DNA of 64,000 bases from Euwallacea fornicatus (taxonomy: Eukaryota; Arthropoda; Insecta; Coleoptera; Curculionidae). Both the position numbers and the translations under genes were made by a program. The stretch is taken from positions 124,001 to 188,000 of the forward strand of contig NW_027096078.1 of the NCBI RefSeq assembly GCF_040115645.1, written 5' to 3'. Under the pieces are notes generated by a model. The model did not search any database, was not told the DNA's origin, and saw nothing but the letters and a program-made list of their open reading frames with translations. Of the stretch, positions 18,858 through 30,387 are shown one piece after another (position 1 is the stretch's first letter; the number at the start of each line of letters is the position of its first letter).

Positions 18858-20838
18858 TGGACACACACCAGAAAACACCATCATCATTGCAGATCATATC
18901 ATGGAATATAAATGGTATGAAAGAGCGAAAAGACGAATTGCAGGAGATACTGGAACGCCTAAATATTGACATAGCTGCAATTCAAGAAACCAGGCTGAAA
19001 CCCACGGATGATATAAAAGTCCCACGCTATAAAATCCACAGAAAGGACAACGAAAAGCCGGGAACACGAGGATCATTAATTTTAATAAAAAACGGCATTC
19101 AGCACGAACAATTGCCACCGATAAAAACGATAGTCATGAACACCATCGCAATCGAGCTAAACAATGCAAGGGGACGGTTACGAATTGCATCGTGCTATCA
19201 CCCTCCGTAACTGAAATTACTACCTGAAGATGTCGAAAAAGCATTATTCGGTGGAGAAAGCGGTCAATACATCGCAATAGGAGATTTTAATGCCAAATAG
19301 CAAAATGGGCATGGCAGAGCAACGAATGATAATGGAAGGCAACTTAAAAAGTTTCTGGAAAAAAGGGATGACGTCGTAGTAATGTCATCTGAAGAACTCA
19401 CTAATTTTTCCACGAATGGAAAAACCGACGTGTTGGATATTATGCTAATCAGGGATCTAGCCGTGGAAGCAGAAATCAACGTAACTAATGAAGGATCATC
19501 TGACCACAACCCAATACTAGTGGTCTTAGGAGAAGGAATTCCAACCGTGGATACCATCGTCACGAAAAGGACTAATTGGAAGAAATACAAGAAAAACTTG
19601 CAAGAAAACCTATCGAAAATCGGCAAACTCGAAAGTGAAGTCGAAATAGAAATTGCCGTCTCACAACTAGAGACTGACATAAAAGCAGCTCTGGAAACAA
19701 GCACAAAAGTAAGAAGAAAACCCAAAATAAGAAATTACCTAGCGGGACTTTCCGAGGAAACAAAACAGCTGATACAGCTAAGAAGGCATGCTAAGAAAAA
19801 AGTATTTAAAACACACGCCCAGGCGGACAAAAATGCCTTGTATCAGCTAAACAGGAGAGTAAAAGCAGCACTACGGGAACACAAGGAACAACAATGGCAG
19901 GAGCATCTGAAATCCCTGGACCCGCAAGATAGGAGCATGTGGAAAACACTAAAAGCCATTAAAACCGAGAGAAAACCAATGCCACCTATACAAGGAGAAC
20001 TTGGAATTGTATACACCTCAGAAGATAAAGCAGAGGTATTCGCGGACAGCCTAGAAAAGCAATTCAAGGAAAACATAAACCAGGACCAAGAAGCAAAAAA
20101 ATGGGAAGAGGAAGTAAATCAACGAATCTACAACCTAGACAAGACACGGGACAAAGAAGCCATTAGGCATGTCACGCCAAATGAAATAAAAGGCATTCTG
20201 AAACAGCTTCAAAACAAGAAAGCACCAGGATGCGATCAAATAGAAAACCAGGCACTGAAGGAACTGCCAAATTGAGGGGTAGCCGCATTAGTGAATATCG
20301 CAAATGCGGTCCTGAGAAAAAGGCATTTTCCTTCAAATTGGAAAAAAGCAGATATAATTCTGTTCCCAAAACCAGGAAAAAATCGCAAGTTACCCCAAAG
20401 CTACAGGCCGATTAGTATACTACCACTCATGGGAAAAGTAGTGGAAAAAATAATACTAACCAGATTAAAAGAGAGTGAGAAAGAGTTCAAAATTATCCCA
20501 CAGTAACAGTTCGGATTTAGGAAACAACATTCGACTGAACTACAAGTCCTTAGAATGGTCGAGTACATCTCAGAAACATTCAACAGGAAAAGAGCGGCAG
20601 GAGCTATCCTGTTGGACATCGAAAAGGCATTCACCAGCGAATGGCATAGAGAATTGTTGGTGAGACTGTTGGAATCAGGACTCCCAGTACCGCTAGTCAA
20701 GCTAGTTCAATCCTTCCTCGACAACAGGAAATTTCGAATTAAATTAAACAACAACTACTCAACGTATAGGACAATAGTAGCGGGAGTTCCACAAGGAGCC
20801 GTACTATCCCCGTTCCTATACAATGTATATGTGTCATA
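18857..20838 (+). pseudogene. J5 ORF2: endonuclease and partial RT, four in-frame stops
   Basis: Starts MDTHQKTPSSLQIISWNING. One reading frame is kept throughout, but stops occur at 19208-19210 (CAA in J6), 19298-19300 (TCG in J6, inside the GDFNAKS motif), 20273-20275 (CGA in J6) and 20504-20506 (GAA in J6). Motifs still readable: IQETRLKPTDD, EGSSDHNPILVVL, KAPGCDQIENQALKEL, SYRPISILPLMGKV, FGFRKQHSTELQVLR and AGVPQGAVLSPFLYNVY. The catalytic FDSVWH is changed to FTSEWH, losing the first RT aspartate. No frameshifts: decay has been by point changes. The copy breaks off before YADD. Confidence 0.88.
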
Positions 20839-21079
20839 TTATCCCAGAGGCCTACAGGCAGACGCTGTATCAGCAGCCTGGATCAAAGGGTGCCGCTTCG
20901 GCCATAAAACTGATAGCGGTGCGATAGAAGTACGAAAGACGATTAATTAGTTAGAAAACTTTTTCCGCGTGAGATCGACAGATTCGCTCGAACTTTCAAC
21001 CTGTTACCATCACCGTAATAAAGCTCAAAATCCAAGAATTTGAATCACTAATTCCCACCAACCAAACCCCCCCCCCCTC
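20839..21079. other. Unassigned stretch between J5 and R2-A
   Basis: About 240 bp with no recognisable coding motif. A short frame continues from J5 into unrelated residues and stops at 20,950. A C-run of 12-13 bases lies at about 21,067-21,078. It may contain 5' sequence of R2-A or a fragment of another repeat. Confidence 0.4.
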
Positions 21080-21082
21080 ATC

Positions 21083-23467
21083 GAAGAGAAATCCGCCAAG
21101 TCCAGGAGGGCTTATAGGTACAAACGTTTCCAGGAAATGTACCTTAACAATACTGCTTCCTTGGCCACCATGATCATTGACGGGTTGGAGTCAGGTTCCA
21201 CCGCTGGCCATCCCAGTGCCGAGGAGGTGCGGCCTCACTATGAGGAAGTATTTTTTCGAATCCTCACCGGACGACCGGGAGCATGTGCATGACCGGAAGA
21301 TCCCCATTCCCGATCTCTACACTGCTGTCTCGGTCAACGACGTTCGGAAAGCTATTGAGGACCGTCACGCTTCTAACTCCGCCGGGCCTGATGGGATGAC
21401 CGCCGCTGATCTTCGGAGATTGCCACCTGCAGACATCGCTGTTCTCTTCAATGTTATGATCTGCACTGGCATCACACCAGCCCCTCTGAAGGAGTGCCGG
21501 ACCACCCTAATCCCTAAGGGTGGTTCCGACCCTCTCTTAGTTACGTCGTGGCGCCCCATCACGGTCGCCAATATACTCATCCGCACCCTCCACCGAATGA
21601 TCGCCGCCCGACTTTCGACCCTTCAGCTAAGTTGTGCCCAGCGCGGCTTTGTCTCTCTGGACGGTACGCTGGCCAACTCTCTGATGCTGCAGGCCGCCGT
21701 TAGGGATTGCAGGGAGAATGCCCGGCCTTACTCTATCGCTTCACTGGACCTGAGGAAGGCCTTTGATACGGTGCCGCATGCCTCTATTTCTAGGGCGCTC
21801 GACCGTTTCGCCATCGATCCACGCCTCGTCGCCTTTATCATGGGCGATCTGACCGGATGCTCGACATCTATTTCTGTCGGGCCCCTTACTGTGCACGGAC
21901 TTTCCATCCTCCGGGGCGTCAAACAGGGCGACCCATTGTCTCCCATCCTCTTTAACATGGTACTGGATGAGCTGCTCACTGACCTGGACACGCTTCCCGC
22001 TGGGGTCCGGGTCAGCGGCGTTAAAATCTTGTCGTTGGCCTATGCCGATGACCTGCTGATCCTCACTTTTTCTGTCAGGGATCTGCAGATGGTCGTTCGC
22101 CGGTGCGTAAATTTCTTTACAGCCAGATTTATGCAGCTTAATCCGGACAAATGCGCAACCCTCTGCACCAAGCTGCTCCCATCGGCGAAGAAGCTCTACC
22201 TCGCTGGAGCTGCTAAGATCTTCATAGGGGCTGCGCAAATACCACAGGTGGGGGCGGAGTCGTCCTTCAAGTACCTGGGATTCCGATATGGCTTTCCGGG
22301 ATGGACATGCCGAGCGTGGACAAGCTCAGTGTCGCTCTGCGGCGCCTTGGATCGGCGCCTCTCAAACCGCACCAGAAGCTCCGGCTGCTGGTTGACTATG
22401 TCATGCCTAAATTCCTGTACACTTTACAGAGTGCCAGGATAACCTCAGCCATCTTGGACCATGGTGACAAGGCCGTCCGGGCTTTTGTCAAGAGAGCGCT
22501 CCACCTTCCCGCCTCGATGGCCAACGCGCTGATCTATGCCAAGCGGTGCCATGGCGGACTGGGGATCTTCTGTCTTTCGGCGCGCATCCCGGACATCCTG
22601 CTGTCGCGCATGGAGAGACTGGCGGCCTCAGCCGATCCGCACATCGCTGCCACCTTGGCCACTAACTACGTGGTCTCCGTCCATCGACGGCTGCAGCGAT
22701 TGCTCCAGCTCTACGGCCGGGGCGGTCAACAGGCTTCCTACTGGCGGGAGCGTCTTTCCGTCTCCGCTGGTGGTGCCGGCCTCCCCGAGCATTCGGGCCA
22801 CCAATCGTCTCATGGCTGGCTGCTCGACCCCCCTCCCTCATGGTCGGGTCGCGATTATGTCCTTGCAGTGCAGCTAAGAACTAACACCCTGCCGACTGTT
22901 GGTGGCCTTCACAACTCTGGCCTACCCGCTGCTGCCAGACTTTGTCGTGCCGGATGCGGCCGCCGCGAGACCGTTTTGCACGTCCTCCAGAAGTGCCCCA
23001 GCACCAACGGTCCGCGGCTCCAAAGGCACAACCACGCGGTGAGAGTGTGTGCGGATTCCTGCCGTAGGCGGGATCTGGAGGTGCAGATCGAGCCGCACAT
23101 CAGGGATGCCACCGGGAAACTGTGCAAGCCCGATCTGGCCGTCCGGGGTGGCGGCGCCACTTACGTCATAGACGTCGCTGTTAGCTGGGAATCGCCACGG
23201 CCCCTCCAGGATCACTGTGACCATAAGGTGGCCACCTATACCACTGCCCCCTTTACTGAGACACTAAGGAGGCTCTACCCGGACGATGTTTTGTATGTTT
23301 ATGGCTTGGTGATTGGAGCGCTCGGTACCTGGTGCGCATCCAATAATATCGTTTTGCAGAGGTTCGGCTTGCCGCCCGATCTGGCCCGCACTTTGATCTC
23401 TGGGGTCCTACATGGCGGAGTGGCTGCGCATCGCCACTTCGGGAACTCGGTTTGGGACCGTAATTAG
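21083..23467 (+). pseudogene. R2-A polyprotein: RT, zinc knuckle and endonuclease, two frameshifts
   Basis: Most of the R2 protein C-terminal to the DNA-binding fingers. Frame 1 runs to about 21,245 (EEVRPHYEEVF); the second, 21,177-22,442, carries SAGPDGMTAADLRRL, TLIPKGGSDPLL, SLDLRKAFDTVPHASISR, RGVKQGDPLSPILFNMVLDELL and catalytic YADDLLIL (about 22,041). A frameshift near 22,290 leads to the last frame (to 23,467), with LKPHQKLRLLVDYVMPKF, the CCHC knuckle CRAGCGRRETVLHVLQKC and endonuclease residues CKPDLAV / YVIDVAVSWE. Known role of the family: site-specific nicking and target-primed reverse transcription at 28S. All catalytic residues I can check are kept, and only two indels separate the frames, so this copy is fairly young. 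Confidence 0.9.
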
Positions 23468-23695
23468 TCTTTAAATGTGTTTCTGTCTGTAGTCTCTATA
23501 ATTATTACTCTGTTTGTCCTATTCTATTTTATTTATTATTGGCATTGTTGTTGCTTTTGCTCTCTCTCTTGTGCCCACCTAGTACTGGAGGCGCACTTTA
23601 AATTAAGTTTTATCTTGTATATAAGACCTACCAGCCACGGGAGTTATAACCCGATATGTTTATTTGTATTACCTGAGCCGAAATAAATGTGTTAA
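23468..23695 (+). other. R2-A 3' UTR
   Basis: AT-rich sequence between the stop and the 28S joint. R2 RT binds a structured 3' UTR to start copying (family knowledge). It ends AAATAAATGTGTTAA next to 28S, without a long A tail, as R2 elements do. Confidence 0.7.
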
Positions 23696-23707
23696 TAGTC
23701 AAATACT

Positions 23708-23753
<46 letters not shown>

Positions 23754-23810
23754 ACTGTCCCTACCCACTATCTAGCGAAACCACTGCCAAGGGAACGGAC
23801 TTGGAAAAAT

Positions 23811-23849
<39 letters not shown>

Positions 23850-24096
23850 TGGCACTGTAAGGAGATATGAGCGGTGTAGCATAAGTGGGAGACGGCAACG
23901 TCGCCGGAGAAATACCACTACTTTCATCGTTTCTTTACTTACTCGGTTAGGCAAAACGCGTGCGTCTTTCGCTCACGAGGCGACGACTGTCACGGTATTC
24001 TCAAACCAAGCACGTTAGAGTGGTAGTCGCGAACGTGCGGTGCGGCGTCCCCTTCGACCGCTATTTAACGGTCAGCTCAGAACTGGCATGGACCGG

Positions 24097-24130
<34 letters not shown>

Positions 24131-24205
24131 CGATGGTCTTAACGTGATGTTGACGCAATGTGATTTCTCCCCAGTGCTCTGAATGTCAAAGTGAAGAAAG
24201 TCAAT

Positions 24206-24247
<42 letters not shown>
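23696..24247 (+). rRNA. Rearranged 28S rRNA gene fragment between R2-A and R2-B
   Basis: Two pieces of 28S in the wrong order. 23,696 to about 24,035 is sequence that follows the R2 site (GACGCGCATGAATGG..., CACGTTAGAGTGGTAGTCGC). From about 24,036 to 24,247 it is sequence that precedes the R2 site (CTCAGAACTGGCATGGACC, CTAATTAAAACAAAGCATTG, GCGCGGGTAAACGGCGGGAG, ACTCTCTTAAG). The remainder of a ribosomal unit that should lie between them is absent. The last bases CTTAAG are the upstream half of the R2 target; R2-B starts right after. This gene piece cannot make rRNA. Confidence 0.92.
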
Positions 24248-24618
24248 CGGTCAGCGTTGAGTAAGTGGAAGGGTTCTGGGAACGTGGAGTGCACTTTCGA
24301 CCCAGTACATAGAGGGCAAAAGCTCAAGAGTGATAAGTCTCCTGAGTGCTCTGTGTTTTGCATTCTTTGGGGTCTTTCCGTAACTGTCGTTTTGACGACA
24401 ACGTTTCTGGTCCGCCTACTGTGAACTTCCTCGTGGTCCACCCTGGTAACTCGAGAGCTTACGTCTCTTGAAGCTAATCACAGTAGGTTGTGTTTGCTCT
24501 CCGACTAAGGCGTGTTGAGGGCTGGTGGATATTATCCGCTTTGTATGCTAGAGCTTGGGGTGTCTGATCACTCTAACCCCCAGGTCCCACCAGCAACTTT
24601 TGTATACGTGCTGCCGCA
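24248..24618 (+). promoter_or_regulatory. R2-B 5' UTR
   Basis: 371 bp between the 28S joint and the ORF. R2 elements are co-transcribed with rRNA and many are released by a self-cleaving HDV-like ribozyme at the 5' joint (family knowledge). I cannot fold it by hand, but the exact 5' joint and complete leader make it a good candidate region. No own promoter is expected. Confidence 0.55.
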
Positions 24619-25798
24619 ATGCCGTTGTGCATATGTGGTAAGACCTTCTCCACCGATGAGAACCTGCGGACACACATAAAGAGGTTCCGTTGCAGGGGAC
24701 CGCCAGATGTGCAGGAGAACAAGTGTCCCAGTTGTGCGTTAAACTTCAACACCTATGCCGGAATGTGCCAGCATATGAGACACGCACATCTTGTTGAGCT
24801 TAACAGAATTCGCAAAGAACGATACGAAGGAGCTCGGCCCAACAGGCAGCCCGCTGTTGATGAAGAAGACGACGAAGACGAATGGAAGAGAATGGCAAAG
24901 GTTGAAACTCTCTATTCTGGCAGGTTTCCCAACAAACACTTAAAAGAGTTCTTTGGCCATCTCACTATAGACCAAATTAAATATCGTCGTCTAAGCGTTC
25001 ACTATCGCCAATACCTGCAAACTCTAAAAGGTCCTCAGAACAATCAGACACAAATTCAAGTAAGGGAAATAAGGGAACCGCAGGTAGTGGACGTTCCGTC
25101 GGGCAATGCAGGCACGGCTGCGGAGGACGAGTCTGCACGACCCTCACATAGCGGAGCAAGTCGTGCAACCAGGCAAGAGGATCTCGATGAAAACCGGACT
25201 GTCGAGGAGGCCGGTGGGGTGGAAGCACGTGTCCTGTGTGCGGCTGCGGATCTTCGCGGCAGGGTGATCGAGGAGGGCAACCTTGGGGAGGATTACCTCA
25301 GGGCGGTTCGCCACTTTCGCTCAGCGAACTTTACAGCTGAGTGCCGAGCACAATTACTGGAGCTCATATCAACCTGGATAGGTTCGATTCCCGGAACGAG
25401 CGGGCGAGCGTTGAGCCGTTCCGTCAACCTTCGGGGGGGCGGGGCCAACCGTCGGGGCGCCTTGAATAGGCAGCAGCGCCGGGGGCTCGCGTTTCGTGAG
25501 TGCCAGCGGGGATATCATTCTAGAAGGGTGGAGCTGGCCAAATGTGTGCTAGAGGATCTTCCGTTGCATGGCACGGGTGTACGCCCCCCGACGGACGAAA
25601 TAGAAAGAGAGTACAAAGAGATCTTTGCATGCGCCTCCCCTGGGGATAACGAGCCGTGCGAGGTGTGGTTGGCGGATTTGGCTGGATTGAACGCCCCTAT
25701 CACCATTTGTGAGGTGAGGGACGCGCACAGACGGAGTAAGAGGCGGGCTGCGGGGCCGGACGGGCTAACCCCGAAAGACCTCGCGGCTGTCTGCCCAG
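24619..25798 (+). pseudogene. R2-B polyprotein, N-terminal part (zinc fingers, DNA binding)
   Basis: Encodes about 393 residues before the copia insertion. N-terminal fingers: a CCHC-like CICGKTFSTDENLRTHIKRF (C at residues 4 and 6) and a C2H2 finger CPSCALNFNTYAGMCQHM followed by RHAH, so two fingers rather than the three of some R2 lineages. A Myb-like region should follow. The part ends in the conserved pre-RT motif RRAAGPDGLTPKDLAAV. These domains place the protein on 28S DNA. The reading frame resumes without a shift at 30,388 once the LTR element and its duplicated CCCWG are taken out. Confidence 0.88.
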
Positions 25799-26076
25799 TG
25801 TTGGGTTTGCCAGTGGATTTTAATAAAACGCTGTTGAATAGTAAAAAATAAAAGATGTAATTAATGAATGGTAAAGGAAGAGACAACGACCGAAATCTCG
25901 AGAGGCACGAGAGCGACTGACTTACTTCCTTTTTTAAACGACGATTATCGTCTTATATAAGCATAAATTGACTGTTTACATTATAGACTCTCGGTATATC
26001 GCTTGCTGTATTCATAAACTAAAAACGAAGGCGAACGACTATTGAAATAGCATTTGGAATATTATTTATTTCAACA
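25799..26076 (-). repeat. copia 3' LTR
   Basis: 278 bp. On the + strand it starts TGTTGGGTTTGCC and ends TTATTTATTTCAACA, so both ends are TG/CA. It holds ACTTACTTCC where the other LTR has ACTTACTCCC, and CACGAGAGCG where the other has CACGAAGGCG. The minus-strand purine tract GGAATAAGAGGGAA (26,077-26,090) borders it. Confidence 0.93.
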
Positions 26077-26095
26077 TTCCCTCTTATTCCAAATG

Positions 26096-29000
26096 TTATT
26101 CAATATTTATGGTCTTAAAATTATTCAAAAATACACTCTTCGATAAAGGTTTGGTGAGAATATCTGCTAGTTGATTTTTACTTTCCACAAATACTAATTC
26201 GATCTCACCATGGTTTACCAAGTCCCGAATAAAATGAAAACGAACATCGATATGCTTTGTTCTTTAGTGAAACTCAGGATTCTTCGCTAGTTTAATAGCA
26301 GATTGATTATCCACTTTTATGGTTACCACCTTCTGAGGGATTCCCAATTAATTAAGAAATGACTTTAACCATATTGCTTCCTTTCCTCCTAGAGCTAGAG
26401 AAACATATTCTGCTTCCGTTGTTGATTGAGCTACAATGCTTTGTCTCTGGCTTGTCTAAGTGATTGGACCATTTGCCATCATGAAAATGTATCCACTAGT
26501 TGACTTGCGAGTCTCTTGACAACCCGCATAATCGGCATCTGTATAGCCATGCACGTTAATATTTCCAGTCCTTTTATACACTATTTTATAAACAATTGTG
26601 TACTTCAGGTAACGCAAAATTTTCTTAACTGCGAACCAATGTTGTTGACTCCAATTATTAACAAAGCGACTAACTTGGCTAACACTGTAAGCAATATCTG
26701 GTCTACTTACGGTAGCTAAAAATATGAGAGAACCAACTGCCTCACGATATGGCTCATTTCTTACCTCGGTGTTTTCTGGTGGTGATTGTAGGCTTGCACC
26801 TGGCTCGGCTGAAATATTTGTCGATTTTGCCTCATTCATGTTAAACTTATTTAAAATTTTCTCAATGTATTGTTTCTGATTAATAGATTTTGTTCCATTT
26901 TCACTGTCACACACTATTTTTAGTCCTACAAAACATCTTATATCCTCTATTGTAATGTTAAAATCACCTTTTAAGTTCATTATTAAATCGTCTATTGCAC
27001 CTTGTGATTTTGACATTACAAGTCCATCATCAACATAAAGTCCTAAATAAATGGGGTTTTCGCGAAATTGTCCGATAAACACGCACTGGTCACTTTTTAA
27101 TTGTTTAAAATTATATGATTCCAGAAAGTTCACAAACTTATTATTCCAACAACGAGACGCTTGCTTGAGTCCATAAATGCTTTTCTTTAATTCACATACA
27201 TAGTCTGGATTTTCTTGATCTTCATATCCATATGGTTGCCTCATATAAATTGTCTCTGTCAAGTCACCATTTAAAAATGCTGTTTGCACATCGAAATATA
27301 TCAATTTGAAGTCTTTTTCAGCTGCTAACGCGAGTAAGAGGCGAATTGAATCATAGCGCACTACCGGCGAAAAGGTCTCACCATAATCTATACCTTTTTG
27401 TTGAGTATAGCCCTTTGCCACTAATCGCGCTTTGAAACGAACACTTTTAGAGTCATTTTTCACAGTATATACCCACTTATTGTCAATAACTGAAACATTG
27501 ATTGGTTTTGGCACTAAAATCCAAGTATTATTTTTATTCAAAGCCTCAACTTCTTGTTTCATTGCTATTTTCCATTCTACCCTCTCTTCACATTGAATTG
27601 CTTCTTGGTAGGTTTCTGGATTCAGAGTTAAGCAATACACAGCAGGACCATAGTAATCTGGACGTTTTAGAGTGCTTCTATCCCTTAAGATTCTACTGTT
27701 TTCACTTAAATCTTTTTGTCTTTGTCTTTTTTCAACTTGTTGCTCATCCCCGTTTTCTTGTTCAACTTCTTCTGTAATATCATCGCCAAATTCACATATT
27801 AGCGGAGTAAAATTTTGATTCAATTCTGAAATGTCGGTTTCTTTAGTTTCATTAAAATTGACATCACAGCTAATGTAAATTCTTCTTTTATTTGCATCCC
27901 ATAATCTAAAATTATTTGAAATTCCATCATATCCTACGAATAACAGTTTTCTACTTTTGTCATCCCATTTTGTACGGAGTTGTGTTGGTATCATCATATA
28001 TGCTACACTCCCAAATACTCTTGTATGTTTTATTTCAGGGTTTATCCCCATAAATGCTTCAATGGGCGACATGTTTGATGCATGATTTATTGTGGCTCTA
28101 TTTAATATATATACAGTAGTGTTTACTGCTTCAGACCACAATTCAGTCGCAATCCTTTTATTACATAACATGGAACGGGCAGATTCTACTATGGTTCGTA
28201 TTTCCCTTTCTACTGTACCATTTTGTTGAGGTGTATACGGTGCTGATTTTTCATGTAAAATTCCCTCTGCTTTGAAATATTGTTTAAAAATTTCATTTAT
28301 ATATTCAGTCCCATTATCGCTTTTAAAATTTTTTAGTTTGTTGCCTGTTTGCTTCTCTATAAGGGCTTTGTATTCCTTAAATCTAGTAAAAACTTCCGAC
28401 TTATGTTTTAGGAAATAGACATTTCTATAGTCAGTACAATGATCTTTAAACAGTACAAAGAAACGTGATCCACTGGGCGACGAAACATTCATAGGCCCAC
28501 AAACATCACTGTATATCTTTTCTCCAGGTCTAGGCTTGTCATTTTTAATTTTATGAATGTTTTGTTTATGCGACTTTCGAAACTGTTTTCCTAGCTGACA
28601 GGCCTCACAAAAATATTCGGCTTCAGAATCAAAATTAAGACCTTTTATTTTTAAGAGTTCATTAAAATGTATATGACCCAATCTTTCGTGCCATAGTCTT
28701 AATGAATCGGTCTTTGTCACATTGCATTGGATATCTGGTTTCACTCTTAAGAGCATATACCATAAGTTATTACTCCTGATACCGACACATGATAAATTGC
28801 CATCTGAATCTTGAAACTCACATTTATGCTGATTGGCATGATGTGTGAAACCTTTATCGGTCATAACACCAACTGAAAAAAGGTTTCTTTTCAATTCAGG
28901 AATGTATAGAACGTTTTCCATGGTTCTATTATGCCACTCATTATTTACTTTAGCTTGTAGGTTTATGGTGCCTTTTCCTGTAGCGAATATTATTCTATTA

Positions 29001-29968
29001 TTTGCAATTTTTACTGACAAAGGCTTCTCTAGATGCTCTAATTTTGAAAACCACGTTAATTGGCTTGTCATGTGCATACTAGCACCTGAATCGCATATCC
29101 ACTTTTCTTGATCATTGTCAGAGCTGGCTGAGTACAGCAATGATAGATCGCATACATAAGCTAAACTAGAGTTACCTAGATCATTCTTCTTCTTTTCGTC
29201 AGAAATTCGTTTCTTGCATTCTCTGGCCCAATGTCCTCTTCTTTTACAGTAGTTGCATAGAGTCTTTTTCTTGAGTTCAGCTATGTGTTTTGTTTTTGTT
29301 CCGTTTTGTTGATTATTGAACTTAACTTGTTTATCTAATTTGTCTTGCAGAACTTTTACTTGTAGTGCTAATTTGTTCGTTTCATCTTCCGAGTTTGACA
29401 TTCTCAATTCTTCTTTCAGAAGACGAGCTATTAAATTAGTAAATGTCTGTTCCTGCAATGTTACTGAGTCCCACGGTGTTTTGACGTTATTGTATTTTTC
29501 CGGTAAACTGCTCGGTGTTTTTGAGCACATTGCACTTTCGCTTACAATTTCCTTGACGTCGTTGAGGTTTCTAATCATACTTTCCATCTTGGTGATATGA
29601 TTTGCAATTGAGTCACTCTCCTTCATTCTATAGTCATAGAATCTCTGCCATAAAAGCTCTTTGGAAATTTCGGTTCTCTGCTCATGTATTGATATGAGTT
29701 TTGCCCACATCTCTGCAGCATTTTTGCAATTCACCAAACATTCTAGTTGGTGGGGCGCTATGGAAGTGAGAAGTATCACTTCCGCCTTAGAATTCTTGTC
29801 GTCCCAAGACTTCCAGTCTGCTGAAAAGGTATCTTGTGGTTGAGAAACACTTCCATCCACTAGTTCAAGAAGTTTCTTCGACTTTAGTATTATGGGGACG
29901 ATGAACTTCCATAACTGAAAATTCGACCCATCAAATTTCACAATTTCGGTGTTTGTATAAGATGCCAT
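26096..29968 (-). pseudogene. copia Gag-Pol polyprotein with two late stop codons
   Basis: A single frame of about 1,290 codons, from ATG at 29,968 (MASYTNTEIVKFDGSNFQ) to 26,096. Order: Gag with the FDGSNFQLWKF region, CCHC knuckle CNYCKRRGHWAREC, protease (WICDSGASMHMT), integrase (HERLGHIHF...CEACQLGKQF, then the D,D-35-E core including SDNGTEY and YTPQQNGTVERE), RT (FSPVVRYDSIRLLL, FDVQTAFLNGDL, LYVDDGLVM) and RNase H. TAG at 26,456-26,458 falls where copia RNase H normally has Trp (GPIT-W-TS), and TAA at 26,264-26,266 is a second stop. All catalytic motifs before RNase H appear intact. An upstream ATG at 30,004 is in frame, but 29,968 fits the usual Gag start. Confidence 0.92.
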
Positions 29969-30090
29969 TTTTGTTGTCGTTGCACTTTCGTCTTTTAAAC
30001 ACACTAATCTCTTTAAACTATACTACTGTACAGTCAGTTACGCGAATTACTTAACGATTTATAATTTATTGTCCTCAACTGTCTTGGTAC

Positions 30091-30104
30091 CTGGGCCCAT
30101 AACC
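30091..30104 (-). promoter_or_regulatory. copia primer binding site (half initiator-Met tRNA type)
   Basis: The 14 bp next to the 5' LTR read GGTTATGGGCCCAG on the element strand. This is complementary to the anticodon-loop region of initiator tRNA-Met, as in Drosophila copia, which is primed by a tRNA half-molecule rather than the tRNA 3' end. It fixes the LTR end at 30,105. Confidence 0.85.
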
Positions 30105-30382
30105 TGTTGGGTTTGCCAGTGGATTTTAATAAAACGTAGTTGAATAGTAAAAAATAAAAGATGTAATTAATGAATGGTAAAGGAAGAGACAACGACCGAA
30201 ATCTCGAGAGGCACGAAGGCGACTGACTTACTCCCTTTTTTAAACGACGATTATCGTCTTATATAAGCATAAATTGACTGTTTACATTATAGACTCTCGG
30301 TATATCGCTTGCTGTCTTCATAAACTAAAAAGGAAGGCGAACGACTATTGAAATAGCATTTGGAATATTATTTATTTCAACA
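30105..30382 (-). repeat. copia 5' LTR
   Basis: 278 bp partner of 25,799-26,076, close to identical; differences include TAGTTGAA against CTGTTGAA near its + strand start and AAAAAGGAAGG against AAAAACGAAGG. On the + strand CCCTGTAAAG of R2-B follows it. Confidence 0.93.
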
Positions 30383-30387
30383 CCCTG

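Larger units (their letters stand above)
16978..20838 (+). mobile_element. Jockey-like retrotransposon J5, 3'-truncated
   Basis: The 5' end CCGATCGAGAAA (16978) follows the J4 tail without a gap. It has a 443-bp 5' UTR, an intact ORF1, and ORF2 up to a joint at about 20,838, just after LYNVYVS and before the YADD motif. The 3' UTR and tail are missing; unassigned sequence and then R2-A follow. Confidence 0.87.
21080..23695 (+). mobile_element. R2-clade retrotransposon R2-A, 5'-truncated
   Basis: Begins inside the pre-RT part of the R2 protein (SRRAYRYKRFQEMY) and continues to a 3' UTR of about 228 bp (23,468-23,695). The 3' junction is the R2 position of 28S (TAGTCAAATAC, a two-base variant of TAGCCAAATGC). 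It is GC-rich compared with the surrounding Jockey copies and distinct from R2-B and R2-C. Confidence 0.9.
25799..30382 (-). mobile_element. Ty1/copia LTR retrotransposon inserted in R2-B
   Basis: Two 278-bp LTRs in direct orientation (25,799-26,076 and 30,105-30,382), each with TG...CA ends, flank a single minus-strand gag-pol frame. The flanking 5-bp duplication is CCCAG (25,794-25,798) against CCCTG (30,383-30,387), one mismatch. The primer site touches the 5' LTR and a purine tract touches the 3' LTR. Total 4,584 bp. The LTRs differ at only a handful of positions, so the insertion is fairly recent and younger than R2-B. Confidence 0.95.
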
